DNA of 64,000 bases, taken from NCBI GenBank assembly GCA_038503035.1, contig JAVSML010001152.1:687066-751065 (forward strand), given 5' to 3'. This DNA is from Crocodylus rhombifer. Its lineage: Eukaryota; Chordata; Crocodylia; Crocodylidae. The notes beneath the pieces were generated by a model. It saw only the letters and a list, made by a program, of their open reading frames with translations. It was not told the DNA's origin and made no database searches. Shown here in pieces: positions 47,500 through 58,713 of the stretch (positions are counted from its first letter, which is position 1; each line of letters begins with the position of its first letter). The position numbers and the translations under genes are program-made.

Positions 47500-47840
47500 T
47501 AAATTCAGGCTGTCCCGTATCTCACTTCAGGATGCTTTGGCTGACTGTGTCATATTTAATTCAGCCACCATCCAAATTAGAATGATCACAGACTGACCTG
47601 CAGCTTTTAGTTCATCATGCATTTCCCTACTGATTACATAAATAATCATGGGGTGAAAGTGCCTTTTGGTTAATAGAAAATTGCACTAGCTTTTACAAAA
47701 CATAAAGAGATGTATGTTGAATGCTAAGGACGTGCTCATATTGCCTTGGCTATCTGGCAAAGCACAAATCATTTGAAAACTTGACAAAGTCTATCCAAGA
47801 ATACTTTGTATTATTTATTCTGCAACCTGGTAAATACACC
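47500..47840. other. Repeat-poor block, possible conserved non-coding element
   Basis: AT-rich and free of inverted repeats; contains TTCATCATGCATTTCCC and ATTACATAAATAATCATG with several TAAT/ATTA cores. It ends shortly before a CR1 copy. Conservation is untested. Confidence 0.3.
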
Positions 47841-47874
47841 TAAGGGGTGAGGGGTAATATTTAGAGCAATGTGG

Positions 47875-49360
47875 AATCATAGAAATATAGAGCTGGAAGA
47901 GACTCAGGATATCACCCAGTCCAACCCCTTGCTTAAGGCACAATCATTCCTGTCATCCTATACAAGGAAAAAAATGTTCCCACAACATCTTGATGATCTT
48001 GTGTCTCTTGCTATTCTGGAAGGTCCTGTAGCTCCTGAATCCTCTACTGCAAGATTTAGGGTGCAATGAAGGTAAGTTCCAGAAATCAGGATGACCGCCC
48101 ATGTTGTTAAGGGGGCAAAATATTTTTGCTGTATAAATCAAACCTACTGCGGCTAGTGGCAACCTGCTGCAACCTACTGAGACACTGGGGCTTAAGTAGT
48201 TTGATGTTAATGCCAACACAACATAAGATAAAATTCTTGACTGACTACTACCCGGACAACACGGAGTCCCCCAAAGTAAGCTCCCAGACTGAAGAATCTT
48301 CCTGATGCATAGCTGGGCCACCCCGCAAGCTTAGCCGTCATAGTGAGGATGACAAATAGTCGCTGGGGCATAGTGCAGCGTAGAAAATTTTCTCTCTTAG
48401 TACTTAAAATTTCTGGCATAACGTCTAGAGAAACCATTGAAAAAGCAAAGTTCTGGTAGTCTTTGTCAGTTCAAAAATGCTGCATTTTGAGCAGCAAAAT
48501 AGGTATGACATTTCAACCATGTCTGTAATAAACATTCAGCATACAGCTCTGTTTATTTTACCAAAGCTAGCCTCTACACCTGTGCTCTACAACCTCGCAG
48601 CCCCTCTCATATCGCCATGGAAGACGCGTCCGTTCTTCCCTCATTCTTTGCAATATCAAGTAAGTCCACTCTTTGCTAGAGTGGTGTGGAGATTGCTAAT
48701 CCATTCCATTGCTTGCCTACCCTTACGGTTAGAAAGCTCCTCCAAATATCCAACCTAAATCTCTTTTGTTGCAATTTAAGTCTATTACTTCTTGTCCTAT
48801 CCCCTCTGGACAGAGAACAATTGAGCTCCATGCTTTTTGTATTTGTAGACTGTTATCAACAACACTCCAACCTTACTGCATCAAATTATTCCTGGGTCTT
48901 CTTTTCTACAGATTAAATAAAACCAGTTTTTCCAACCTGTGTTCGTATGCCGCATTTTCTATATCTCTAACGACTGCTGTTTGTTGTACTCTTTTCAGTT
49001 TGTCCATATCTTTCTGGAAATGCAGTGCTTCATAGGCAACACGTAGAGAGGGCACGGCGTGGGGCACGTGCACCCCCTGAGAGCGCTGGTGCCCCCCTGA
49101 CAGCGAGCGCTCTGGCTGGTAGGGGGGCATGGAGAACACTAGTGCCCCCCCAAAACTGACTCCTCCCACAGGACTTCTGCCGCCACTGTGCCGCATGCAG
49201 AAACGCCAGGCACCGGCTGGCCGCTGGGCCCCTTCTGTCATGCCCCGCTGGTGCCCCGCCAGACTCAGGAGGCACCAGTTGCCCATGCAGTGCTCCAAAC
49301 TGGACACCTGACTACAAGATGACTGCACCTCCAGGTGCTGTAGGACTCTAGCACATTCCA
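47875..49360 (-). mobile_element. CR1 LINE 3' region (-), fragmented
   Basis: The tail ATCATAGAAATATAGAGCTG, then AGTCCAACCCCTTGC starts at about 47877. CR1 resumes at about 48690 (ATCCAACCTAAATCTCTTTT, TTACTTCTTGTCCTATCCC) to 49019, and continues after an insert with CTCCAAACTGGACACCTGAC. The stretch 47960-48680 does not match CR1 as I know it and may be another insertion or a diverged region. Heavily decayed and non-coding. Confidence 0.8.
49030..49284. mobile_element. 255-bp GC-rich insert in CR1 with 10-bp duplication
   Basis: ATGCAGTGCT occurs on both sides (49020-49029 and 49285-49294), and the CR1 reads through when insert and one copy are removed. The insert starts TCATAGGCAAC; its other end read backwards starts GGGCAACTGG, so GGCAAC is shared near both ends. 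No A-tail. It is either a DNA transposon (an 8-bp hAT duplication plus chance bases) or a SINE-like insert. Family unknown. Confidence 0.75.
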
Positions 49361-49670
49361 ACCATCAGTGTCCTCCAAACCCTGAAGTCTGAGGGAAGGA
49401 TGCTCTGGGCTTGTCCTTAGTGGCTACTCCCAGATAAAAACAAGACTGAGGGCTCAAGAGTGGACACAAGCTGCATCTCGATGAGATGCTGCCTGCATGG
49501 TCGTTACTGCTCGGTTATTCAGTACTTGTAAAACAAATACTAAATGACTGGGCAGGAATTGGAGTTCAGAGCAGTAGCATCACCGAATGGCTTTTAGGTA
49601 ATGCTGACTGCGCAGTAGGTTTTTACTACTGTGCAACAGCGTCATATCACCATGACCCAGATATTGGTTT

Positions 49671-49806
49671 TACCCTAGTGTAACTTTGGTCAAATAAGTC
49701 ACCGATTTCCATACTAAGTTATACTAGGGTGAAACAAGAGAGCTGTACTGATCTTGGTAACATTAGCCTGGATTGATACTGGAGCAGCAAAGTGAAATTT
49801 GGCCCC
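49671..49806. repeat. Dispersed repeat with TTACACTAGGGTAA-type palindrome
   Basis: TTTTACCCTAGTGTAACTTT and AGTTATACTAGGGTGAAAC are inverted, and the segment ends AAATTTGGCCCCTT. The GGCCAAATTT end and inner palindrome are also seen in fragments near 14440, 37490, 52130 and 55115. Confidence 0.5.
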
Positions 49807-50009
49807 TTGTGTCTAATTAAAGATTCCAATATCACTTAATAAACAATCCCAAGAAAAGTGGCAGGGGACTTCCGCAGCTAACTATTACTTTAAGCAGCTC
49901 TTACTTTAAGCATTCAGGAAGTCTACCTAAAGCTCTTTAGGCATTACATCCAACTTTTAGATCCTCCAACACCCTGTTCAGCCCTTGAAGTGCCTAAATT
50001 GCTTTAGGC

Positions 50010-50130
50010 AGACAAGGTTCTTTGGGTAATTCCAATATCTTTTATTAAACCAACTCAAATTGTTGGAAAAATTCTTTTTAACGAGCTTTCAGGCACAAAC
50101 ACCCTTTGTCAGGCTGAGGAAGCGTCTGCA
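50010..50130 (-). repeat. GTTGGTTTAATAAAAGATAT repeat with CTGACAAAG tail (-)
   Basis: Plus strand reads ATATCTTTTATTAAACCAAC, then GAGCTTTCAGGCACAAACAC, CCTTTGTCAGGCTGAGGAAG. The same two-part order (TTTTATTAAACCAAC, then AGCTTTTGGG and CCCTTCATCAGG) occurs at 63366-63445. A reptile retroelement end, possibly Penelope-like; class uncertain. Confidence 0.6.
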
Positions 50131-50439
50131 GATGGTCTGTGCTCTTCATGGATGGAGTGGTAAAGCAGCCAGAGGCCAGTACATATGCAAGTTGCCTTAA
50201 GCACATGGATTCTTGCTGGTGGGCAGATGCCTAATTTTCCATCAGTAAAGTCCTGGCAGCTGAAGTTCTGCTCTTGGGCATGCATAGAAGTCGTGATGGC
50301 AGTGGAGCACCCAGAGGGAGTCCAAGATTAGATTGAGGGATTCCTTTACCTAGTGGACCTGATCCTGTAGGCAAGCTTTGAACATGCCCAGCTCCATGCA
50401 GTTAAGAGAGAAGGAGATAGCACAGCTGCTCTCCCCCTA

Positions 50440-50565
50440 TCCCCCACCTCACCTGGGATGTTGGAGGCCCAGCTTCATGTCCCATCTCTGCCTGATCTGA
50501 AACAGATTAACCCAAGTCTTCTCTTCCACCTCTCAGAAGGGTGGCCTAACCACCAGCACACTGGG
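50440..50565. mobile_element. tRNA-like SINE-type repeat
   Basis: CACCTGGGATGTTGGAGGCC at the left and, read backwards, GTGCTGGTGGTTAGGCCACC at the right: an anticodon-arm-like segment and a D-arm-like segment in facing orientation. It shares motifs with 31105, 46155 and 47140. It continues into GGGTGTTATGGGGTGGGG. Confidence 0.45.
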
Positions 50566-50833
50566 TGTTATGGGGTGGGGTATTTTCTTTCTTGGTTCAC
50601 ATTAAACCTTCAATATTTATTGGACCACAGAAAGCAAAAAGAAACAAAAAAGCCAAGGGCTGGACACTCATTTGGGAGAATCAGGTGCAACTCTTCTCTT
50701 CATTGTTTATTTACATGGAGTGGAGCAGCCCCACAGGATCATTTGAGAGCTTCATCCTAAAATACCTTGTAACCCAGTACTTCCAGAGGGATGCAGTGGC
50801 ATGGCTGCACTGCCCTTTCCAAGTGGGCTGCCC

Positions 50834-51097
50834 CATGGGAGCCTCTGAGGACTTTTTTAAAGTCCCCAAATCAGGGGAGACTCCCCTTCGCTTTCCCTCT
50901 GCATTCAAAGGCACATCCCTCCCCCGCCCCCAGGGAAGCTTCTCCTGCCCCCAGGACAGCAAGGAAAGCAACACCAGCAGCAGGCAGGAGAGGGGAGAAG
51001 GGGAAGGGAAGGGATGTGCCTCTAAGCATGGAGGCAAAGGAGGGGGGGCATACTTGCCTGCTTTGGGGACTTTAAAAAGTCTCCAGAAATTCCCATG
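50834..51097. mobile_element. Foldback element with arms of about 115 bp
   Basis: Left arm CATGGGAGCCTCTGAGGACT, TTTTTTAAAGTCCCCAAATC, then GGCACATCCCT and CTTCTCCTGCC. Right arm read backwards CATGGGAATTTCTGGAGACT, TTTTAAAGTCCCCAAAGCAG, GGCACATCCCT and CTCTCCTGCC. The whole segment is an imperfect hairpin. It explains the overlapping 197-residue (+) and 176-residue (-) frames here, which mirror one another and are not genes. It may sit in a larger element ending GATCCACCCCTG near 51205. Confidence 0.75.
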
Positions 51098-51602
51098 GTG
51101 TGGTCTGCCTGCAGTAGTGGGTGAGGAGGGGGATTCAGGGTTGCAGTCACCCCCGTAGCTCAGATTGCTGCTACACACCCCTTTGCCAAATCCTGGATCC
51201 ACCCCTGCTGAGACACTCTCTTTATAGATGCGATGCTGCAAGGAGGGGGTGGTGCAGCAGGCGGGGAAAGCTGAAAGAGGTAGAGCAGGGTTTTAAACCT
51301 TCCAACTCTGGGTGCATTAGGTTAGAGCATATCTACTGGATCAGGACCCAAAGGTAAGAGAGATGGGGGATGCTTAGCTTCCAGATTCCTCTGTCATTTA
51401 GGCATGAGATAGGCTCCAAGCAGTCTGCTGCTGTGCATATCCAGCAGCTGTGAGGTAGTCCTTTGGACTTTTAATGATGGAAACTTAGGCATAGGGCCCT
51501 CCCCAGGGTTTGAAAGATCTACATTTTGGACTAAAGCACCTAAAGTGGTTGTTTGGCTTGTGAGACCATGTCTACATGGGAAACCTTCCATGTGTGGTAC
51601 CA

Positions 51603-51658
51603 GTTTAATAGTGCAATTGGGTGCTAATCTGTGTATCTCCTGGGTGAATCTGCATTTG
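51603..51658 (+). repeat. Direct repeat, left copy (pair with 52201)
   Basis: GTTTAATAGTGCAATTGG, GTGCTAATCTGTG, then ATCTCCTGGGTGAATCTGCA and TTTG. It matches 52201-52255 with about six differences. The two copies are about 0.6 kb apart in the same orientation. Confidence 0.85.
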
Positions 51659-52200
51659 CCTTCAAATATGCTACCCTGCTCTTGGCAGGCCATTTCTTAC
51701 ACTGAAAGACATGCAGCCAAAACCACAGGGAGCTGCAGGTGGGTTAATTAGCATGGAGGTGGTCTAACTGGCACTGCCAGCCAGCAGTGCCAGCTAGCCT
51801 GCTACACTGGTTCCAGTTCAGGAGGCAACCAAGTGGAGCACCAGTGTGCTTGAGGGTGCCATGGCCATGCACAGTAAGTGTACTGTGGTAAATGGCTGCA
51901 AGCACCCTTGTAAATCTCTCTCTGGGCCTGCTACTCATTTGTGATTCTCAGTTAATGGCTTTAACTGTACTCTCAGGCCTCTCCAAAAAATATTAATAAA
52001 GACCCCAAAAGCCTATAGGGTAGAGTCAGCAACACGTAAATAATCATTGTCTCTAATTTTACTGCAGGCAGCTATCCATGTCAGTCTTATTGTCAGACCA
52101 GGCTGTTGTGATACCAACTAAACAAAGGGGGCCAAATGTATCTCTGGTGTCACAAGAATACATTGATGGAGTTTTATCAGGGATGCATTTTACCCAAAGA

Positions 52201-52255
52201 GTTTAATAGTGCAGTTTGTGCTAATGTGTGCATCTCCTGGGTGAATCTGCATTTG
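52201..52255 (+). repeat. Direct repeat, right copy (pair with 51603)
   Basis: GTTTAATAGTGCAGTTTG, TGCTAATGTGTGC, then ATCTCCTGGGTGAATCTGCA and TTTG. Could be a terminal duplication of an LTR-like or tandemly duplicated segment; no internal coding sequence is visible between the copies. Confidence 0.85.
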
Positions 52256-52944
52256 GTCTGTACCTGTCACTGTTTCTCTCTCTCTCCCTTTCTTTTGAAT
52301 TCATATGTAATAATATTCTTCCCTCTTTTTGTCTAACCTTTGTCTTTTCCAATTTTGTCTGCCTTGTGAATTCTGCCTAATTAAGAACGCTTCAAATTCC
52401 CCTGTGACTGAGGTTTTTTTTCATGCAGAATTTGGAATTAGAGCATTTTTGTGGATAGTTTTCCAGGCCAGATTTGTGCTTTTAAAGTGCTAACATAATT
52501 AACAATACTTTGCACTTCTGTAGAGTTGGGTTTTTTTTCCCTCTGGGGATCTCAAAGCACTTTCAGAGTGCCAATTAATTAAGTTTCAATACTGTGAGAT
52601 GTGTTCCTATACATCTCCCACCACAATAATGCAGCTAGCTCTTGGGTAGATGGTGTTAACTGCTTTAGGACGGCTTTGAGTGCAGAACACTGAATGCAAG
52701 ACAGCAGTTTTAAGGCAGAAAGTAAAGAACGATTGAAATTGCTAGGGGGATTTACATAAGCAGATTGAAATTACACAAACTGAATTTTAACAAGGATGCC
52801 AAGGTTAACACACCTGTGCCCTGGGAGCAGAAACTCAGTTTAATGTCTTAGGCAGAAACATCCAAAACAGACAGTATTGCCAAAGATGGCATTTTCAGCA
52901 CAGCAGTGTCTCCTCAAACACTGCTGGGGCTTGGTTTTGGTAGT

Positions 52945-53060
52945 AACTCAAGAGGGAAGAGTGCCACCTACTGAATCCTCAGCTCTACCTACAGAAGGTG
53001 TCCCACAGTCATCTCTGGACTGAGCCAGCATAACCTAACCTTGGAAATCTTGCAGATTCA
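52945..53060. mobile_element. 5S-derived SINE-like fragment, copy 2
   Basis: GAGTGCCACCTACTGAATCC, TCAGCTCTACCTACAGAAGG, TGTCCCACAGTCATCTCTGG follows the same order as 20290-20420 (CACCATCTACTGAA, TCAGCTCCAC, GGTCTCCCATCC). Both are decayed. Confidence 0.4.
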
Positions 53061-54051
53061 AAACAAATGGTTCAAGCCCAACGTTCAAATTACCAAACAA
53101 GGCAGGTACTAAACTTTTAATAATTTGATCGGAGAAGGAAATATCAACTCGGAACAGATATACAAGAAAGACACCCTGGTTTTGAAGGGGTTTTGCTGTA
53201 GTTAGTAGTGAGCATCTTGTATATTCTTCAGTTACCTTTTAAAATGTCATAGAAGAAAAGGAAATACTTGGTATTTTCAATTCTGCCTTTCTTACTGCAT
53301 GGATATATCTATGATATAGTAAGGCAAAAAATTCACTGATTCATTACTCATCATTAATTCCTGAGTACCTATACCTGCACCAATGTGGGAAATTCGGTGG
53401 ACATGCACATGTATGTGACACACATGTACACAGTTGTTTAAACAGCAAACACTGTCCTCATTCCTCAAAACTAGATGCCACTTTTATGTATGTAATTTTG
53501 CATCCACAAATCATATATTTAGGCCTCCAATCCTGTCCCTTACCTGTACAAGTTCACTACACCCCAATTTCAGGCCTATATGATGAGTGCAAAATTGTGC
53601 CTGCATTAGTGAGAGAAACTGGAGCTGTATTACTCCTTTAAGTTTTGTTTGAAGACTCACTTTCATATACTGCCTGGGGCGCAAAATGAATGATTTGGAA
53701 AGTTTGGTGAATTGTGTGAGGATCCAGGGCGAATAGATTTCAGAATGAGCTTTTTGCAAAATGGAATAGTGTTAATGAGGGCAGAAAACAAAGAGGTGGT
53801 ACATGAAGTTCACTTTTCCTAGCATTTCCATGTGGAGGAAAAGATTTGCTCCTACAGAGCCTTTTGTTGGCACGGGACATTCTCAGGTAACTACTAATCT
53901 CTTGTATTAACAGCAGCAACTCACCTCATCTAGCATAATCCTCTTTGTTCATATTATTGATCTGTTGGTGAAGTTGGGTTAGAGCATTCTGGAAAAGCAC
54001 ACTGTCTAATGACTATATTATCACGTGCTTGTGTTTTGTGCGTGTGTGTTA

Positions 54052-54056
<5 letters not shown>
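53061..54056. other. Intergenic, nothing identified
   Basis: No exon, RNA gene or named repeat recognised. Confidence 0.5.

Positions 54057-54098
<42 letters not shown>
54057..54098. repeat. (AC)21 microsatellite
   Basis: Uninterrupted AC dinucleotides preceded by GTGTGTGTTATTTTT. A likely polymorphic marker. Confidence 0.98.
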
Positions 54099-54101
<3 letters not shown>

Positions 54102-55498
54102 CTTGGACTAGATGTATATTAAATTGCAAGCTCTTTGTATGTGGCACCTAGCACAAAAGGCCCTACATCTATCTAATATGCTTAAGTGCTGTTGACAAAC
54201 AAATTGCAAACAATACCACAGCTTACATGATAGGTCTGATCATTAGACTGGCATGCATTCCTTTAAAGAGCGTATCTCCTTGCAATCCTATAGCTCAATA
54301 TTCTTCCAACACAGTTTAAGGGATTAAAAAGCATAATTATGCTAATTTTTTATTCATAAACAAAAAGAAGCAGGTTACTAATAACCAACTAAGCATGAGG
54401 ACAGGCCAACAACATTGAAGCACCAATTAATGTAGTGATAAAGTTTTTAGAATAGTGACATTAACAGCATCTCTTTACAGATATCTGCAGGTAAGAGCAA
54501 TGCAATTACTATTGAATTCAGTGGGAGCAGCACTGAGCCTTACAAAATAGAATTACCTAGATACATTGAATTATTTCTGACACCAAAGAAGCATAGGAGT
54601 GAAGTTCTGAAAGGAACAGATTTGTCTTTGTTGAATAGATCCAAGTCATTTGTGTTTCTCAGGCCATTTGGGGCCTATTGGGTGATGTGTGTGTTCCCAG
54701 AGATGGACTTTTAAAGCAAATGCATCCTCAGCCACTCTCTCTGTGCACTGCCCATGGTGACCTTCAGTTAAAGGTTCACACTACTAAAGCAGAGCCATAT
54801 TGTGTGAAATAGCAGCCCACGAAAGGCCTCATCCTGAAGGCAATGGAGGTCTTTAAGTTTGCTACAATGGGTATGCGGGTCAAGTCATAAATGAACACCA
54901 ATACCTGGTTAAATATAAGCCTTCTATTTAAAGATCCCATGCTTGCAAGGGTGTCAAAATGCCAGGAAAGGAAGTGACTGATGTACAAAATGTACCTGTA
55001 TAGCTGTCAGCACCAATGGTTGCTCTCTCTTTCTCATGCACATGTGTATCCCTGCCCACTCCAGAGCACAAACAAGAGCTCTCTCTTACAAATGTGGTGG
55101 GAATAAATTTGGACATCCAGGATGAAATTCTGGCCTCATCAAAGTCAATAATAAAACAGGCTGTGACTCCAACTGAGCCAGGATTTCATCTCTAGTTCTC
55201 TTCGGTTTGGCTATAGCTGACATAATACAAATACATATTAACCTCAGAAATTTTTCAGCACCTGCCAAACCCCTAAGACTCAAGTATGGTTTATTTGAAA
55301 AACTCCTCCAGTAGTTTGAGCCTGGACACCTTTTGCTTCCTCCTGTGCTTCACATCCAAAGAGCGCAGGTGATTCAGAGTGGGATAGATAAACCAATTAA
55401 ATGCATCTTATTACCGTTTCTTCAATATCTATCTCAGTCCTATACTGCAGCAAAGTGTTTGCACGATACAGGTTATATTAGACAATTTGGGCATCTTT
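54099..55498. other. Intergenic; one dispersed-repeat fragment
   Basis: About 55115-55200 (GGATGAAATTCTGGCCTCAT ... GAGCCAGGATTTCATC) is a short inverted dispersed repeat. Otherwise unrecognised. Confidence 0.45.
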
Positions 55499-55775
55499 AC
55501 ACATGCTATGGGGTGAGGGGAGGGGGTGCTTTAATTAGAGTGGTTCTCAGGAGCCGCTGATTAAAGCACCTGTAGCGTCTCATGTATTCAGCGTCCCCTG
55601 CTTCAAAGCAGCAGCAAGAGTGCTTTAACTAAAGCTCATTTAATAAGTTTAGTTAAAGTATACCCACCACCATTTTGAAGCATGGGGATGCTGAATACAC
55701 ATGACGCTGGGGCTGCTGGAGTGTGCTATTTACCTGCTGAAGTGTGCTGAATAATTTGAACATGCATAGGTGCCC
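55499..55775. mobile_element. Harbinger-like MITE (277 bp)
   Basis: Ends GGGCATCTTTACACATGC and, read backwards, GGGCACCTATGCATGTTC, flanked by TTT on each side (55496-55498 and 55776-55778). Inside, GTGCTTTAACTAAAGCTCAT and AAGTTTAGTTAAAGTAT form the same inverted pair as in 43256-44227, showing common descent. Confidence 0.7.
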
Positions 55776-56235
55776 TTTAGTGTTGTTATTGGCAGACAAA
55801 AAAGTGATGTTTAACATAATCTTACAACTTCTCTTGCTTAGACTACAAGAAATTGGGGAGGGAGGGTGAGGGGGGGACTGTGTTTTTCTCCCCTTGGATT
55901 GACTGTCAGTATTATTGCTGAGATTTTTTTTTCCTGAGGAGTCACTTTTTGGTAGAAGGGAAGGAAGAGGCGAAGGAAGGCAATTTGCTCTTTGCTTTAA
56001 CTTCTTTCATTAGAGTCAGGTCATGGAGCAGAGTTGCTTCCTGGGAAGTGGTCATGGATGTTGGCCTGAGATCCCATGAAGAGGGCATTGTCCATATGCC
56101 ATTTGGTACCACCTCTCTTTTAGGACTGGTACAGGCATGTAAATAAGAAAGCTGCATTAGAAATATATCATGGATTTCTCTTTCAACAGGAAGCCAGTTG
56201 CAAGTGCTCACTATCTGATCAGAAAAGGACACCGG

Positions 56236-56625
56236 GGAAGGGTGCTTCTACACATCAATTTAAGTCGCATTAGCTATCTTTAAGGTGTATTAGGGGTGCG
56301 GGTCTACACATGACTTAAAAATGTGCCTTAAAAATGGCAATTGTAGGCTATTGCGCCTAAATTTGATACCTGCAAAAGCAGGTATCAAATTTAGGTGTGA
56401 ATAGCTAAAGCAGCTTAGTACATGTGTAGACACACTGAGGCACATTAACACTGTGTATGTCAACTGACTTGGGACTAACTTTAGTCCCAAGTTGGTCTGC
56501 ACATCGTATTAATGTGCTTTAGAACATGCATGTGTAGACACACACCTAAATTGCATTAATGTGCATTAGGCAAATGCACATTAAGTTTAGACACACATGA
56601 AAGCATGTGTAGACACACTCAGGAT
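56236..56625. mobile_element. Cluster of nested TCTACACATG-ended hairpin elements
   Basis: GGGTG...TCTACACATG or its reverse appears about six times (near 56240, 56297, 56421, 56530, 56590 and 56605). Two perfect small hairpins lie inside: CCTAAATTTGATACCTGC / GCAGGTATCAAATTTAGG (56356-56395, loop AAAA) and CTTGGGACTA / TAGTCCCAAG (56468-56491, loop ACTT). Best read as short inverted-repeat transposons inserted into one another. Confidence 0.65.
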
Positions 56626-56837
56626 GTATATTTACCAATGAATGGAAGTGTGCTTACACACTGAAATGTGGAAGCCTACTACTGGATTAGACCTTCATAA
56701 GATGATAAAGTAAAAGTACCACAATGTGTTCGGGTGGACCTCTTTCTACCATCTCTCTCTCTAGCTGTGAGTATCTCCTGAAAATGATATTTTTTCCTTA
56801 GAAGACCTACTACAACTATGTGCATCATAATAGTAAA

Positions 56838-56900
56838 CAATAATGTATTATAATTATATATTATAATAATATTTATTATATAATTATAATATATAGTATT
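56838..56900. repeat. AT-rich low-complexity tract
   Basis: Nearly pure A/T with TATTATAATTATA and TAATAATATT units, partly self-complementary. Other than being a microsatellite-like tract it has no visible function. Confidence 0.85.
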
Positions 56901-57539
56901 AAGTGGCCATTAAAGTAATTGTAGAGTAAATAAGACACAGCAAGCTAAACTTTGCCATTCAACATCCTGGTTTGTGCTGTTCTTTTTCCCTTGAGTTATT
57001 TGATTATTGTATTGTGTCGTGATGTCTTCTCACTGTTTTCTCTTAATTGTCCTTAATGCTATTAAACAGACAAACATAAACTCCAAATAATGTCTGGCTA
57101 ATTATACAGTGTTGGTGGTTGATACATTTTTAGTAACAGCTTTTTGGTATACTGGCAGAAAGTGAATGAAACCCTTATAATGTAGTTTAATCATCACGCA
57201 AGAATGTCCATGAGCCAACAGCATGCACAGTAGTCACACTTCAGTCTGAGTGGTCTGCTATAGAAAACCAGCAGTGTTGATGAAAGAGAGCTGCTCCTTT
57301 CTTAAATGAGCTGCTACCTTTGGCCCTGATGAAAAGAAGGTAAACAACTCTTGCCTTTACCCCCCTAAAGTTGGGTACAGCCACCAAATCAGGACTTCTT
57401 AACCCTATGAATACTGGAAGCTGCAAGAGAAGAGGGGGCAGATCACTCAGGGAAGCCCCTAGATGCCGGCTTTTCCTTTTATTTACTCTGTGACAGTGGG
57501 ACACGGTGGCTTCAATGGGCCTGTGGTCTGCCCCAGTGG

Positions 57540-58030
57540 GGGCATCTACACAAAGCGTTTACTGCAGTTGCCTAATTAGCTCCACAGTAAAGTATCTCAG
57601 GCTACATGAGTGGAGCGTTTATGCCAGAGTAAACTAATTAATTCCACCGTAGGTTAATACTGCCCAATGCAAGTACTTTCCTATGGCAGAGTTATTTAAT
57701 CCACCGCAATGGACATGTAGAGGACAATGGGACTGGCTGGGGCATAGGGGTGTTTCAGTGCAGGGGCTGCCTGCCAGCTACCGCCACACTGTAGCACCTT
57801 CATGCCCCAGCCAGCCCCACTGCAGCACACTGAGCCAGGCTGGAGCAGCTCCAAGCTGGCAGGCTGACCCCCAGGCCCCCCTGCCAGCTGGACCTGTGCT
57901 GCCTCTGCTCAATGTGCTGCAGTCCTGGGCACACGTAAATGCTGCACCCAGGAGCAATAAATTCTGGTACGAACTGCACCAGAGTTTATTGCATCATGCT
58001 CATTTCACATGTAGATGGACTCAGTATGGC
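57540..58030. mobile_element. Unnamed palindromic family S, copy 2 (longer)
   Basis: Left end GGGCATCTACACAAAGCG, right end read backwards GTCCATCTACATGTGAAATG, giving weak terminal inverted repeats. From 57715 on it parallels 37785-38075: GACTGGCTGGGGCATAGG and TAGCACCTTCATGCCCCAGC form the hairpin, followed by GGGCACACG, AACTGCACCAGAGTTTAT and CACATGTAGATG. This copy keeps about 175 bp of left end missing from copy 1. Confidence 0.65.
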
Positions 58031-58713
58031 ACAGCTTCTGTTCTTAACCAGGTGGCCCTGGAGACATGAAGAAAATGTCACCACACAACAGAAATGAAAC
58101 AAAAATTCTTCAGAATTTGTCATAGCCAATATTTGTAATCTTTGGGAAGAAGCCTCCTAGGACCAGGTGGGACTGGCATGTAGTATGCAGGCTACAGTAT
58201 TTGGCATGGGAGGGAGTGGTGGCGACTGGCATCAGAGGGACTCTGGAATCCTTACTAATCCCTCAGGGACAAACAGATCAGCACAAAAACCTCTCACAAA
58301 TGATGCCATTCCCATGAAAACTTGGTAATGATGCTAGGCTGTTCAGAGCCTCTGACTGAATAAAACACATACCAACCTAGTGTGCTTGGGCACAACAGCT
58401 ACTGGAGGACATGGACCTTGCTGTCACCAGTGTTGAACTAGACCGACTTGTGTATCCCAGCTCCACTGCAGGTTTTGGGGTTGGGCTGTGTACAACATCC
58501 TTAGTGAAGCTAGACACGCCTGCAAAATTCCCAGAATTTCTTAAGAAACTTTGAGCATTGATGTTTCTAAGACCTGGGGCCACTACACCTCTGGTAGCTT
58601 TGAAGTTGTGTATTCTCAGGGGATTTGTCCAACTTGTCTTTGTCTTTTCTCCATCAGTAAATTATCTTTGCAGCAGTAATGCATTTTACTGCCTTGTTAC
58701 ATGATAACTCACA
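58031..58713. other. Intergenic, nothing identified
   Basis: No exon or named repeat recognised. Confidence 0.5.

Noticed and set aside
50565..51241. Overlapping 197-residue (+) and 176-residue (-) frames
   Set aside because: They mirror each other because the DNA is a hairpin (50834-51097). No conserved motif in either.
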